DNA of 60,743 nt from NCBI GenBank assembly GCA_037443785.1, contig JBBINR010000020.1:1-60743 (forward strand), read 5' to 3'. The notes under the pieces are model-generated. The model was not told the origin of the DNA. It saw only the letters and a program-made list of their open reading frames with translations, and searched no databases. Within the stretch, counting starts at the first letter, position 1, and every line of letters starts with the position of its first letter. Source of the stretch: JAQUOA01 sp037443785. GTDB lineage: Bacteria; Bacteroidota; Ignavibacteria; UBA10030; UBA8401. A program made the translations under genes and the position numbers. Below, piece by piece: positions 1-8,287 of the stretch.

Positions 1-596
1 GTGGCATCACATTAACCGGAAAAGAAATTGTCCTCAACACGCCAATTTCCGAAGAGCAAATCCGTAAGTTAAAAGTTGGTGATGTTGTGCTGATTAACGG
101 ACAAATGTTTACCGGCCGTGATGCGATCCACGCACATTTAATGGATCACGATGCGCCGGTCGATTTGCACGGACAGATTTTATATCACTGCGGACCCGTT
201 ATGTTGAAAGAAGGAGACCAATGGAAAATAAAAGCCGCCGGCCCGACAACGAGCGGAAGAGAAGAACCGTACCAGGCAGAGATTATTAAAAAGTTCGGCG
301 TTCGTGCTGTAATTGGTAAAGGCGGTATGGGAGCAAAAACATTGGCAGCTTTAAAAGCACACGGCGCGGTGTATCTTAACGCAATCGGTGGAGCGGCTCA
401 GTATTATGCTCGATGCGTTGAGACTGTGGAAGATGTTCACCTTTTAGAATTTGGAATCCCTGAAGCAATGTGGCATCTGCGAGTAAAGAACTTTCCGGCG
501 ATCGTAACAATGGATGCACATGGAAACAGCCTCCATGCAGAAATAGAAGAACATTCAGGGAAAGAGCTTTCAAAATTTTCACATTCTGTTTATTAA
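1..596 (+). CDS. Fumarate hydratase class I, C-terminal (beta) domain, 5'-truncated
   Basis: This is the C-terminal part of an iron-sulfur hydro-lyase of the class I fumarase / L-tartrate dehydratase beta family, which interconverts fumarate and malate in the TCA cycle. The reading frame is open from the first complete codon at base 3, so the gene starts outside the window. Family features are the GQMFTGRDAIHAHL stretch, the CGPVM segment, AGPTTSGRE and the GKGGMG loop that contribute to substrate binding. The visible part is about 198 residues, matching the beta domain, so it could be a separate beta subunit or the end of a fused enzyme; the [4Fe-4S] cysteines of the alpha part would lie upstream. 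Citrate synthase follows 23 bases later on the same strand, which supports a TCA role over tartrate dehydration. Confidence 0.85.
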   Translation, partial: GITLTGKEIVLNTPISEEQIRKLKVGDVVLINGQMFTGRDAIHAHLMDHDAPVDLHGQILYHCGPVMLKEGDQWKIKAAGPTTSGREEPYQAEIIKKFGVRAVIGKGGMGAKTLAALKAHGAVYLNAIGGAAQYYARCVETVEDVHLLEFGIPEAMWHLRVKNFPAIVTMDAHGNSLHAEIEEHSGKELSKFSHSVY

Positions 597-619
597 TTTC
601 TTAAAACTCGGAGCTTTCA

Positions 620-1909
620 ATGGCAAAAGACACGCTTACAATTACTGATAACCGAACAGGGAAATCATATGAAGTGCCGATAGAATATGGAACAATCCAT
701 GCAACCGATTTGCGAAAGATCAAAGTCCATGATGATGATTTTGGCATGATGACATACGATCCGGCGTTCATGAACACTGCGTCGTGTAAAAGCACGATCA
801 CCTATATTGACGGTGACAAAGGTATCCTTCGATACCGCGGATACCCCATCGAAGAACTTGCTGAAAGCTGCACCTATCTTGAAGTCGCACACTTGCTTTT
901 CCGTGAAGAACTGCCGACACAAGCGCAGCTTGACGATTGGACAGAACAAGTTCAACATCATTCCTTTATTCACCAAAATATTGTCAACATCATCGAAAGT
1001 TTTCGGTACGATGCACATCCGATGACCATTTTAATCAGCACGATTTCTGCATTGGCATCGTTCTATCCGGACGCGACAAATATTGCCGATGCTGAAGTTC
1101 GCAAGCAGCAAATCCGGCGTCTTATCGGGAAAGTCCCGACGATTGCGGCATTTGCATATCGCCACAGGCTTGGAATGCCATTCATCCATCCGGAAGATGA
1201 ATTAAGTTTCATCGGAAATTTTGCGAACATGATGTTCAAACGAGGATCGAGGAAATATCATTCACATCCCGTTCTTGAGCGGGCGCTCAATATTCTCTTT
1301 GTCCTTCATGCAGACCATGAACAAAATTGCAGCACAAGCACGATGCGCGTTATCGGAAGTTCGCACGTTGATCCATATTCCGCAGTCGCCGGTGCCGCCG
1401 CAGCATTGTTTGGCCCCTTACATGGCGGAGCGAATGAAGCAGTTATTCACATGCTCGATCACATTGGCGATATCAAACACGTTCCTGAATTCATAAAGAA
1501 AGTAAAAGACGGTGAAGGTCGTTTGATGGGATTTGGACACCGCGTTTATAAGAATTATGATCCAAGAGCAAAAGTAATTAAGAAGTTGGCGTACGATGTT
1601 TTCGAAGTCACCGGGAAAAATCCGAAACTCGAAATTGCATTGGAATTAGAACGAATTGCGTTGGAAGATGATTATTTCGTAAAGCGAAAACTCTATCCAA
1701 ATGTCGATTTCTATTCCGGACTAATCTATCAAGCCATGGGGTTCCCGATTGATATCTTCCCCGTTCTGTTTGCAATTCCTCGGACTTCTGGCTGGCTTGC
1801 CCATTGGCAGGAAATGCTTCTCGATCCCGATCAAAAGATCGCACGACCGCGGCAAATTTACCTGGGAAAAGATGTCCGTAAATTTATACCGATGGAAAAA
1901 CGATCATAA
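620..1909 (+). CDS. gltA: Citrate synthase (type II, hexameric-like)
   Basis: Citrate synthase condenses oxaloacetate and acetyl-CoA to citrate in the cytoplasm. At 429 residues it has the usual length of the bacterial type II enzyme, including the N-terminal beta-rich extension of that group. The catalytic residues can be placed: His268 in PLHGGANEA, His307 in the signature GFGHRVYKNYDPRA, and Asp363 in NVDFYSG. The start is an ATG preceded by CGGAGC. It follows the fumarase by 23 bases, so the two TCA genes are probably cotranscribed, and a rho-independent terminator follows immediately. No odd features were seen. Confidence 0.97.
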   Translation: MAKDTLTITDNRTGKSYEVPIEYGTIHATDLRKIKVHDDDFGMMTYDPAFMNTASCKSTITYIDGDKGILRYRGYPIEELAESCTYLEVAHLLFREELPTQAQLDDWTEQVQHHSFIHQNIVNIIESFRYDAHPMTILISTISALASFYPDATNIADAEVRKQQIRRLIGKVPTIAAFAYRHRLGMPFIHPEDELSFIGNFANMMFKRGSRKYHSHPVLERALNILFVLHADHEQNCSTSTMRVIGSSHVDPYSAVAGAAAALFGPLHGGANEAVIHMLDHIGDIKHVPEFIKKVKDGEGRLMGFGHRVYKNYDPRAKVIKKLAYDVFEVTGKNPKLEIALELERIALEDDYFVKRKLYPNVDFYSGLIYQAMGFPIDIFPVLFAIPRTSGWLAHWQEMLLDPDQKIARPRQIYLGKDVRKFIPMEKRS

Positions 1910-1910
1910 T

Positions 1911-1944
1911 TCAAAAAGCGCAAATTCTTTTTGCGCTTTTTTAT
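1911..1944 (+). terminator. Rho-independent terminator after gltA
   Basis: An inverted repeat (arms about 1913-1924 and 1929-1940, built around AAGCGCAAA / TTTGCGCTT) has a very short loop and runs into a T-rich tract. It begins two bases after the citrate synthase stop codon. Confidence 0.85.
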
Positions 1945-1965
1945 TTTAAATAGCGGACGAAACAC

Positions 1966-2772
1966 ATGAAAGCAATCATCAACAATATTCTTCACCGTTA
2001 TATCGATATCGGCATCAACACAGCAACGCCGATCATTTTCATTCATGGATTCCCTTTTAGTCACAAAATGTGGACGTTGCCGGGAGGACAAACAGAAGCA
2101 CTTGCAGGAACAAACAGAGTCATTGCGTACGATGTCCGTGGACATGGAGAATCGGAAGTTGGCACAGGACATTATTCCATCGAATTTTTTGTCGACGATC
2201 TCATCAGTCTGATGAATCATCTTTCGATTGAAAAGGCAATTCTCTGCGGATTGTCGATGGGTGGCTACATTGCACTGCGGGCTATTGAGCGATATCCTGA
2301 TCGAATTATTGGATTAGTTTTATGCGATACCAAAAGTGAATCTGATCCGAACGAAGTTCGCGTCAAACGAGCTCAATCCATCAAAGATATCCAGGAGAAC
2401 GGTTTAAAAGTATACGCTGAAAATTATGTAAAAAACGTTTTTGCCCCTGAATCATTTCAAAATAAATCCGATACAGTGAAATTAATCCAGAGCATTATCG
2501 AACGAACTTCACCAGCTTCACTCTTTGGAACGTTAATGGCATTGGCATCACGAACGGATACGACGCTTTCTCTTCCTTTTATCAAATGTCCGACGGTGAT
2601 TCTTGTCGGAGAAAAAGATACGGTCACTCCTCTCTCCGCATCGCAAGCGATGAAAGAGAAAATTCCTAACTCGCGAATGGCGATTATTCCGAATGCCGCC
2701 CATATGAGTAACATGGAAAATCCCGAGGTCTTTAACAAACACCTTGTTGAATTTGTAACATCAATTCATTGA
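1966..2772 (+). CDS. Alpha/beta-fold hydrolase
   Basis: A 268-residue alpha/beta hydrolase of the broad group that includes enol-lactonases, carboxylesterases and haloperoxidase-like proteins. Visible hallmarks are the oxyanion-hole HGFPFSH after strand 3, YDVRGHGESE, the nucleophile elbow CGLSMGG (Ser97), the acid VGEKDTVTP and the histidine in NAAHMSNMENP. It has no signal peptide, so it is cytoplasmic. The substrate cannot be told from sequence: pimeloyl-ACP esterase and 3-oxoadipate enol-lactonase are superficially similar but there is no biotin or aromatic-degradation gene nearby. Its TGA stop overlaps the TTG start of the DNA glycosylase gene, so the two are likely translationally coupled. 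Confidence 0.88.
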   Translation: MKAIINNILHRYIDIGINTATPIIFIHGFPFSHKMWTLPGGQTEALAGTNRVIAYDVRGHGESEVGTGHYSIEFFVDDLISLMNHLSIEKAILCGLSMGGYIALRAIERYPDRIIGLVLCDTKSESDPNEVRVKRAQSIKDIQENGLKVYAENYVKNVFAPESFQNKSDTVKLIQSIIERTSPASLFGTLMALASRTDTTLSLPFIKCPTVILVGEKDTVTPLSASQAMKEKIPNSRMAIIPNAAHMSNMENPEVFNKHLVEFVTSIH

Positions 2773-3464
2773 ACTCATTAAAAGCAATTCAAAAAAAAGT
2801 CGTGCGGTGTACACTCTGTCCACGTTTGGTTGAATGGCGAGAGCATATCGCATCACTCAAGACAAAACGATTTTCCGATTGGACATACTGGGGAAAACCC
2901 ATTCCAAGTTTCGGCGATCCCGATGCACACGTGTTGTTGGTAGGATTAGCTCCCGCGGCCCATGGCGGAAACAGAACCGGCCGAATGTTTACCGGGGATG
3001 AAAGCGGCAATTGGCTCTATCGGGCTTTGCATAAGGCACGATTTGCCAATCAATCCGAATCAAGAGACACTGATGACGGATTAAAACTTAATGACTGCTA
3101 TATCACCGCTACGTGCCGCTGCGCACCGCCTCAGAACAAATTACTGCCTCAGGAAATTTCGAACTGCCGGCAATATTTGATTGCTGAAATGCAGGCCTTA
3201 AAAAATGTTAGAGTGATTGTTGGATTGGGAAAAGTGGGATTCGATTCTACATTCAATGTAGTGAAAGCACTTGGGATGACGACGCTTACCTCCCGTCCAA
3301 AATTTTCACATCACGCAGTAGTCCAATTATCTGATTCGCTAACTCTTATAGGAAGTTATCATCCAAGCCAGCAAAATACATTCACGGGAAAACTTACCGA
3401 AAAAATGCTCGACGATATTTTCCTTACGGTGCGAAAGCTGCTAAAGAAAAAGTCACGCAAATAA
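2769..3464 (+). CDS. Uracil-DNA glycosylase, family 5 (UDGb-like)
   Basis: A DNA repair enzyme that removes uracil, and in this family also other deaminated bases, from DNA. The motif GLAPAAHGGNRTGRMFTGD is diagnostic of family 5 (UdgB), which lacks the polar catalytic residue found in family 1. The C-terminal GSYHPSQQNTFTG is the second active-site motif. Iron-sulfur cysteines are visible at CTLCP near the N-terminus and in CYITATCRCAPP and NCRQYL. The length of 231 residues fits. The start is a TTG in a 4-base overlap (TTGA) with the hydrolase stop; no better ATG exists before the conserved CTLCP segment. Confidence 0.92.
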   Translation: MNSLKAIQKKVVRCTLCPRLVEWREHIASLKTKRFSDWTYWGKPIPSFGDPDAHVLLVGLAPAAHGGNRTGRMFTGDESGNWLYRALHKARFANQSESRDTDDGLKLNDCYITATCRCAPPQNKLLPQEISNCRQYLIAEMQALKNVRVIVGLGKVGFDSTFNVVKALGMTTLTSRPKFSHHAVVQLSDSLTLIGSYHPSQQNTFTGKLTEKMLDDIFLTVRKLLKKKSRK

Positions 3465-3493
3465 AAAAGCCGCTATTGTCAGCGGCTTTTTTA
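3463..3493. terminator. Bidirectional terminator between convergent genes
   Basis: The stem AAGCCGCT / AGCGGCTT (about 3464-3474 and 3481-3492) has a 6-base loop, with A-tract on one side and T-tract on the other. It can end transcripts arriving from the plus-strand glycosylase gene and from the minus-strand lipoprotein gene. Confidence 0.85.
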
Positions 3494-3514
3494 GTATGCT
3501 TGTGAATTTGTTAT

Positions 3515-6112
3515 CTAATCCACGGTTCCCGAAGCAAGTATTAGTTCATACGTCCCATACACCGGGTGAGTAACCGTTACTCGCAACGTCGCTGGCACCG
3601 CCGGGTTAATGTCAGTAGTATTATCATCTTTCAGATTAACTGAAAATGTCGTGATTCCATTACCAGTCGCAAAAGTATCGTATAATGTCCATGGTCCGCC
3701 ATCTACTACTCCAGCGTTTGCTGAAACAGAAATTGTCGTTCCAGCGGACAAAGGATGTCCATATATATCACTCACACTGAATGTAAATGGCCCTGCACCA
3801 CCTCCATTCGCCACTGTGAATGTTGTAGTACCGGTATTTGTAATGACCGGTGAACCCGTCCAAAGTATCAGTATTGAGTCAAGAATTAGTGCGCCATTTT
3901 TCCCAATAGTTCTAGCATAAATTCTTCCATATCCTCGAGGCATACCTGCAAGCGTATCCGGCGGAGTTGGATAAGGATTTCCAGGAGTCAATGTTGCGGA
4001 AGTAAATCCACGCGCATCTGTTGGAGCACCTCCCGTAATAGTACCATGAGAAGAATTGAAATAGACCTGCGTTCCAGGAGCCACCGGATTGCTGTATGCA
4101 TCACCTATTCCAACATTTACAGTTAACGACGGAGCAAGTGCTTTTTGTAATCCTGGGAAGTTATAATACGGCGCCGCAATTGTAAAATGTCTTTGATCAG
4201 CAAAGCCTGAATAGACAGAGATCTTTGTCGGCTGCGACACAATTGTTTTTGAAGGAGTCGCCAATGAAGCAATTAATTGAACAACCCCAGCTTGTGTTCC
4301 GCTGACTACAGTTACATGAACTTGTCCCTGTGCATCAGATGAGTCAATCGTTGGCAATATTGATGGAGCTGTCCCACCGCCGGTGAATGAATTGGGGAAA
4401 AATTGTGTTGCAAATGTTACACCAACGCTGTGATTTTGGTCCAAAGGTGCCCCAAGAGAATCTCGTACTGCATATGTCAACGTCGCCATTTCCGTCGCTC
4501 CCACACCTGACACATAAATATTATTGGCAGTCGATCCAATAAACGCAATTTGAGCAGGCTGGCGTGCACTTGCAGGAACCCCGGTAGTATCAATCGCCGC
4601 CTTGCCAAGATATCCGGTGATGATTTTTTTCGCGTTACCATTCGGGCTTTTAACATTTACCGAAAGACCAATTTTAGTTCCCTCTGTCCAATTTCCATTC
4701 CCTTGGTCTTTTACTCCTACCGAAAATGATGTGAAAGATTTATCGCGAGTATCAGGAAGTGTTGTCGTAAGATCTCCGTTAAGGATAATTCCGATACTAT
4801 CCGTACCTACGCCTGTCACCGAAATTGTTGTCCCTTCAGCCAAAGGATTACCCAGCTGATCACCGACAGTGAAACTAACATTTTGAGTTCCATTTGCAGG
4901 GAGGACAAAATTATTATCGTTGGAATTTATGACTGTAGCGCCGGAGAATAGAACGGTGACATTCGTTGCTACGATTGAAGCAACTTTTGCAATTTTTCCG
5001 ATCCCGAGATTTTTAGAATTTGCATATCGCTGTAATACAGAAAATGTGTTATTCCCAGCGGAGATGGCTCCATCGACACCGGAACCAATATTCGCCGTCA
5101 CGGTCGCAATCCCCGAAAGAGGAATTGGATTCACCGGTGACAATGTTACACTTACTTTACCGCTGGCATCGGTCACGGCAGATCCAGGAGAAACAATCCC
5201 ACCATTTGTTCCAAAATAAACAGGAGTTTTTGGCTGAACAGGATTTCCAAATTTATCTCCAATCACTGCTGCGATCGTACTTGTTACCGTAGGAATTCCA
5301 GCAGGAAGATTGACTTTCGATGTACTGATTGTGACATGACTGCTGTCAGCAAATCCCCCGTAAATCGGAACAGAGACGATCGGCGATTTAAGAGTATCTA
5401 ATTTTGTTGTGTCGGAAGAATTTTTTACTGTAGCGAATGCCCGGACTTGTGCAATTCCCGCTTTTTGACCCGCATAGAGAATAACCGTTGCTGCACCGCC
5501 GGCATTTGTTTTTATGGAATCGACATTGAAATACGTCAAGTTATCCGGCTTCGTTACCAATCTAAAATTGACGGTCACTTTATTGTTTTCATCAATCGGC
5601 ACCCCTAATGAATCTCGAACTTCAAAAACAAGACTGCTATAATCAATTCCACCAGCTCCTTTAATAGAAATTGATGGGGACGATATATTTTGAAGAACTA
5701 CCGTTCCTGCACGTGTGGATTTTTTTGGCGGGGGTATACTATCAATTGCAGGAGTCAGTCCGCTCATAAAAATTTCACCCAAAGCAAGATTCTTTTTGGT
5801 AGAACTGTAGGCTACAGTAATAACTGTATCAAAAAAATCGTTTCGTGAAAACCGCATCGTCGTGGTCACTTCATTCGCTTCACTGGAAGTAAATGTATAT
5901 TTGAATGTCCCGTCAACTTCGGTTGTATCTTTTCTCAGTGGATTATTTAATGTCACGACAACGGAATCCAACGGTGCTCCGCTCTTTCGTAACACTGAGC
6001 CGGAAACATTAACCGAGTAATTTTCAGTCGTGGAATTTGGGCTCGTACACGAGAACATACCTACAATGAAAATTATAAGAATAAAAACTAAACTTTTTTT
6101 CAGATTTTCCAT
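3515..6112 (-). CDS. Large lipoprotein with duplicated Ig-like (Big) block, pilus operon
   Basis: An 865-residue exported lipoprotein whose N-terminus has a lysine-rich n-region, a hydrophobic stretch and the lipobox GMFSC (Cys at about 22). Residues about 33-115 resemble a carboxypeptidase-like regulatory beta-sandwich (VSGSVLRKSGAPLDSVVV). The rest is a tandem duplication of a block of about 360 residues. Paired landmarks are EVRDSLGVPIDENN / AVRDSLGAPLDQNH, YGGFADSSHVTIS / YSGFADQRHFTIA, GDKFGNPVQPKTPVYF / GDAYSNPVAPGTQVYF and LGNPLAEGTTISV / YGHPLSAGTTISV. These look like bacterial Ig-like (Big_1, invasin-like) domains, which usually serve adhesion or as rigid spacers. It is the last gene of the pilus operon, 15 bases after the secretin. 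A surface adhesin, or an outer-membrane partner of the secretin, are both possible. Confidence 0.75.
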   Translation of the reverse strand: MENLKKSLVFILIIFIVGMFSCTSPNSTTENYSVNVSGSVLRKSGAPLDSVVVTLNNPLRKDTTEVDGTFKYTFTSSEANEVTTTMRFSRNDFFDTVITVAYSSTKKNLALGEIFMSGLTPAIDSIPPPKKSTRAGTVVLQNISSPSISIKGAGGIDYSSLVFEVRDSLGVPIDENNKVTVNFRLVTKPDNLTYFNVDSIKTNAGGAATVILYAGQKAGIAQVRAFATVKNSSDTTKLDTLKSPIVSVPIYGGFADSSHVTISTSKVNLPAGIPTVTSTIAAVIGDKFGNPVQPKTPVYFGTNGGIVSPGSAVTDASGKVSVTLSPVNPIPLSGIATVTANIGSGVDGAISAGNNTFSVLQRYANSKNLGIGKIAKVASIVATNVTVLFSGATVINSNDNNFVLPANGTQNVSFTVGDQLGNPLAEGTTISVTGVGTDSIGIILNGDLTTTLPDTRDKSFTSFSVGVKDQGNGNWTEGTKIGLSVNVKSPNGNAKKIITGYLGKAAIDTTGVPASARQPAQIAFIGSTANNIYVSGVGATEMATLTYAVRDSLGAPLDQNHSVGVTFATQFFPNSFTGGGTAPSILPTIDSSDAQGQVHVTVVSGTQAGVVQLIASLATPSKTIVSQPTKISVYSGFADQRHFTIAAPYYNFPGLQKALAPSLTVNVGIGDAYSNPVAPGTQVYFNSSHGTITGGAPTDARGFTSATLTPGNPYPTPPDTLAGMPRGYGRIYARTIGKNGALILDSILILWTGSPVITNTGTTTFTVANGGGAGPFTFSVSDIYGHPLSAGTTISVSANAGVVDGGPWTLYDTFATGNGITTFSVNLKDDNTTDINPAVPATLRVTVTHPVYGTYELILASGTVD

Positions 6113-6127
6113 AAAGTCATTCCAGAT

Positions 6128-7381
6128 TTATTTTTTGACCTTTAACCGTTCAATTTCAGATGCTGTTTTGGCACGCTGAACTTCAATCGGATTTATTCCT
6201 TTTCGTTCGGCAGCCGTTGCAATACGTTCTTCAACTGTCGGCACAACTTCCGCTTTCAAGAGGATTATCAATTCATTTGTTGTCGTAGATGATTTATCGT
6301 ATCCAAAAATATACCGCAATCCAAAGAACCACCACGGAAGATCTTTCAAGAGCGGAATACCGCCCCGTTCTACCGATTCGGAATTTGTATACAGTCCCCC
6401 AATAACGGTTTCTTCTCCATCATACAAAACCGAAAAGGTTTGCGCGGATGATTTATTGATAATCGGTCCTGCGCTGACTGTACTCCGTTCCGCTTTCACG
6501 TCTAAGTTAATGAACTTAATTCCATTTTCATTATACACTGTCGGTTTTACATCAATAATAATTCCTGATGACACCGGCTGCTGAATGGTGTTTCCAGCAA
6601 AATCCCTTGTAGTAATAAAAATGTCTTGTCCCACCTGAATACGCCCTTGTTTTCCGGATGATACCACAATAGAAGGGCCGGAAAGGACATCACCGAGTTG
6701 ATTACTTTGGAAGAAAGAAATTAACGCCGAAATATTCGAAAACTTTATCGCAGGAATTATTTTGGCAGCAAAACCAGGTTCATTCGTTTGGACACTAAAT
6801 GGATCGCTTATCCCGGAACTCATATTCGCTCCAAATCGCGTCGGTCGTGACGTGGATGAATCACCTGAATAAAAGAAATTCCAATTGATCCCTGCCGACA
6901 TTGATTTGACGACATCAATCGTAAAAAACACCGACGAAATTCTAATATCTCTTTGCCGTAAAATTACTTTTCCCATCGAATCAACTTTTACCGTGGATAC
7001 TCCCCCTCCTGTTACCGCGCCACCGCCCTTCGTCGTTTCATCGACTGGATATACGTAAAAAAATTCTTCACGCTCCTCATACCATAGATTATTATTTCGC
7101 AACACCGTTTCGAATGCCTGCATCCAGTACATATTCTCAATATCAGTCCCAATCGGCTTCTTATTGTTGCTGGCATCCACCACAATTTTATTTAAATATT
7201 TTTTGCTAAAATCGCTAAAGAGAAGCATGGCTTTGTCCAACTGAAGCGTTTTAGACATCGAAACGAGCTCTTCGGGGGCGACATAATCATTAATGTATAA
7301 ACGTCTTTCCCGATTATTTTGTGAGACGGTATATTGAAACAGGAGCAGTATACCGAAACAATAAATCACATGTCTTTTCAT
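6128..7381 (-). CDS. pilQ: Secretin, PilQ/GspD-type outer-membrane channel (short form)
   Basis: This protein would form the outer-membrane ring through which a type IV pilus or type II pseudopilus works. It has a signal peptide (MKRHVIYCFGILLLFQYTVSQ). One N-terminal N/STN-like domain (about residues 25-110) is followed by the C-terminal secretin domain (about 150-395), with GSGKQGRIQVGQDIF, IDVKPTVY and the family motif around GGLYTNS...GGIPLLKDLPWWFFGLRYIFG. At 417 residues it is much shorter than typical PilQ or GspD (about 600-750); the missing part corresponds to extra N domains and AMIN domains. Its ATG overlaps the stop of the PilO/PilP-like gene by 4 bases. PilQ is preferred over GspD because a PilT-like gene lies in the operon. 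Confidence 0.88.
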   Translation of the reverse strand: MKRHVIYCFGILLLFQYTVSQNNRERRLYINDYVAPEELVSMSKTLQLDKAMLLFSDFSKKYLNKIVVDASNNKKPIGTDIENMYWMQAFETVLRNNNLWYEEREEFFYVYPVDETTKGGGAVTGGGVSTVKVDSMGKVILRQRDIRISSVFFTIDVVKSMSAGINWNFFYSGDSSTSRPTRFGANMSSGISDPFSVQTNEPGFAAKIIPAIKFSNISALISFFQSNQLGDVLSGPSIVVSSGKQGRIQVGQDIFITTRDFAGNTIQQPVSSGIIIDVKPTVYNENGIKFINLDVKAERSTVSAGPIINKSSAQTFSVLYDGEETVIGGLYTNSESVERGGIPLLKDLPWWFFGLRYIFGYDKSSTTTNELIILLKAEVVPTVEERIATAAERKGINPIEVQRAKTASEIERLKVKK

Positions 7382-8280
7382 TTCTCCACATCCTTATTAG
7401 GTTTCTCAAATTGAATTTTTATGCGTTTGGTTGAGACAATACCGCCGTCGTTGAGCGTAAATTCAACAATCCCGTCCTGCGGATAAATATCGGTCACTTT
7501 GCCAAGGTACACTTCGTCCCCAACTTTCAAGGTGACTAATTTTCCGCTTGGGTCCATGACTAAGGCTTTGCCGCTGGCTGTTGCTTTTACAGAAATTTGA
7601 TTAACGTCGAGCAGCTTCCGCACATTCACCGGGGATTGCGCAAGAATGCTTGGCTGGAATGGATTCGATGTAATCGGTTGCGGTGTAGAATCCGGTTTCA
7701 TCACCTGCATAGATAATGTTTTTTCGCCGGTAAAGAATGCATTGACTTCCATGGCATACGCAATTGAAATTTGCGGGTATTCTATCGTATCGGATTGTAC
7801 TTCAGCACTTCGCACAGTAAGGTCAGAAATTTTATATAATTTCCTTCCATTCTCTAACAACCAGATAAACCTCATTAGATTCGGAAATTCCGTTATACCG
7901 GTCAGCTTATAACTATTATAGCCATATCTCCCTACATTTTTTGTCGACGCCAGCGACAGGTTCATCTGCAATTGCTGCGCACCGCTTTCACTAATAATAT
8001 CGCTTAAGTATCCGTAGGTTTGAGATGAGACATCTGATTCGGAGATTTCTTTAATTCTATTATTCCACCGATGAAGTGTCTCACGCAATTTTGATTGTAC
8101 ATCGGCAATAGATTTTAATTGCACGGAATTATCTGTCAGCTGTGCGGCAATTTTTTTCGTTTCTTTCGTGTTCTGTTCAATCTTTTTCGGTTGATAAAAG
8201 AACGTAATATATCCGCCGATAATAACAACCAAAAGAATGATGACGCCGAGTGCTATACTATTTCGTAATTTATATGACAC
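7378..8280 (-). CDS. PilO-PilP-like fusion, pilus alignment protein
   Basis: A 300-residue inner-membrane protein with a single membrane helix (about residues 8-29) and a coiled-coil-prone segment (about 35-85). A PilO-like ferredoxin fold follows (about 90-190, with YNSYKLTGITEFPNLMRFIWLLE). After a proline-rich linker (PDSTPQPITSNPFQPS) comes a small beta domain (about 230-293, VMDPSGKLVTLKVGDEVYLGKVTDI). The last part has the look of PilP / GspC homology-region domains, which contact the secretin. In classical systems PilO and PilP are separate proteins, so this is read as a fusion. It sits between the PilM-PilN fusion (7 bases) and the secretin (4-base overlap), exactly the pilMNOPQ order. 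Assignment of the C-terminal domain rests on pattern and position. Confidence 0.75.
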   Translation of the reverse strand: MSYKLRNSIALGVIILLVVIIGGYITFFYQPKKIEQNTKETKKIAAQLTDNSVQLKSIADVQSKLRETLHRWNNRIKEISESDVSSQTYGYLSDIISESGAQQLQMNLSLASTKNVGRYGYNSYKLTGITEFPNLMRFIWLLENGRKLYKISDLTVRSAEVQSDTIEYPQISIAYAMEVNAFFTGEKTLSMQVMKPDSTPQPITSNPFQPSILAQSPVNVRKLLDVNQISVKATASGKALVMDPSGKLVTLKVGDEVYLGKVTDIYPQDGIVEFTLNDGGIVSTKRIKIQFEKPNKDVEK

Positions 8281-8287
8281 TGTTCAC

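Noticed and set aside
3609..5292. Several plus-strand open frames opposite the Ig-repeat lipoprotein
   Set aside because: They mirror the repetitive Thr/Val/Gly codons of the real gene; the minus-strand product has a signal, lipobox and domain repeats.
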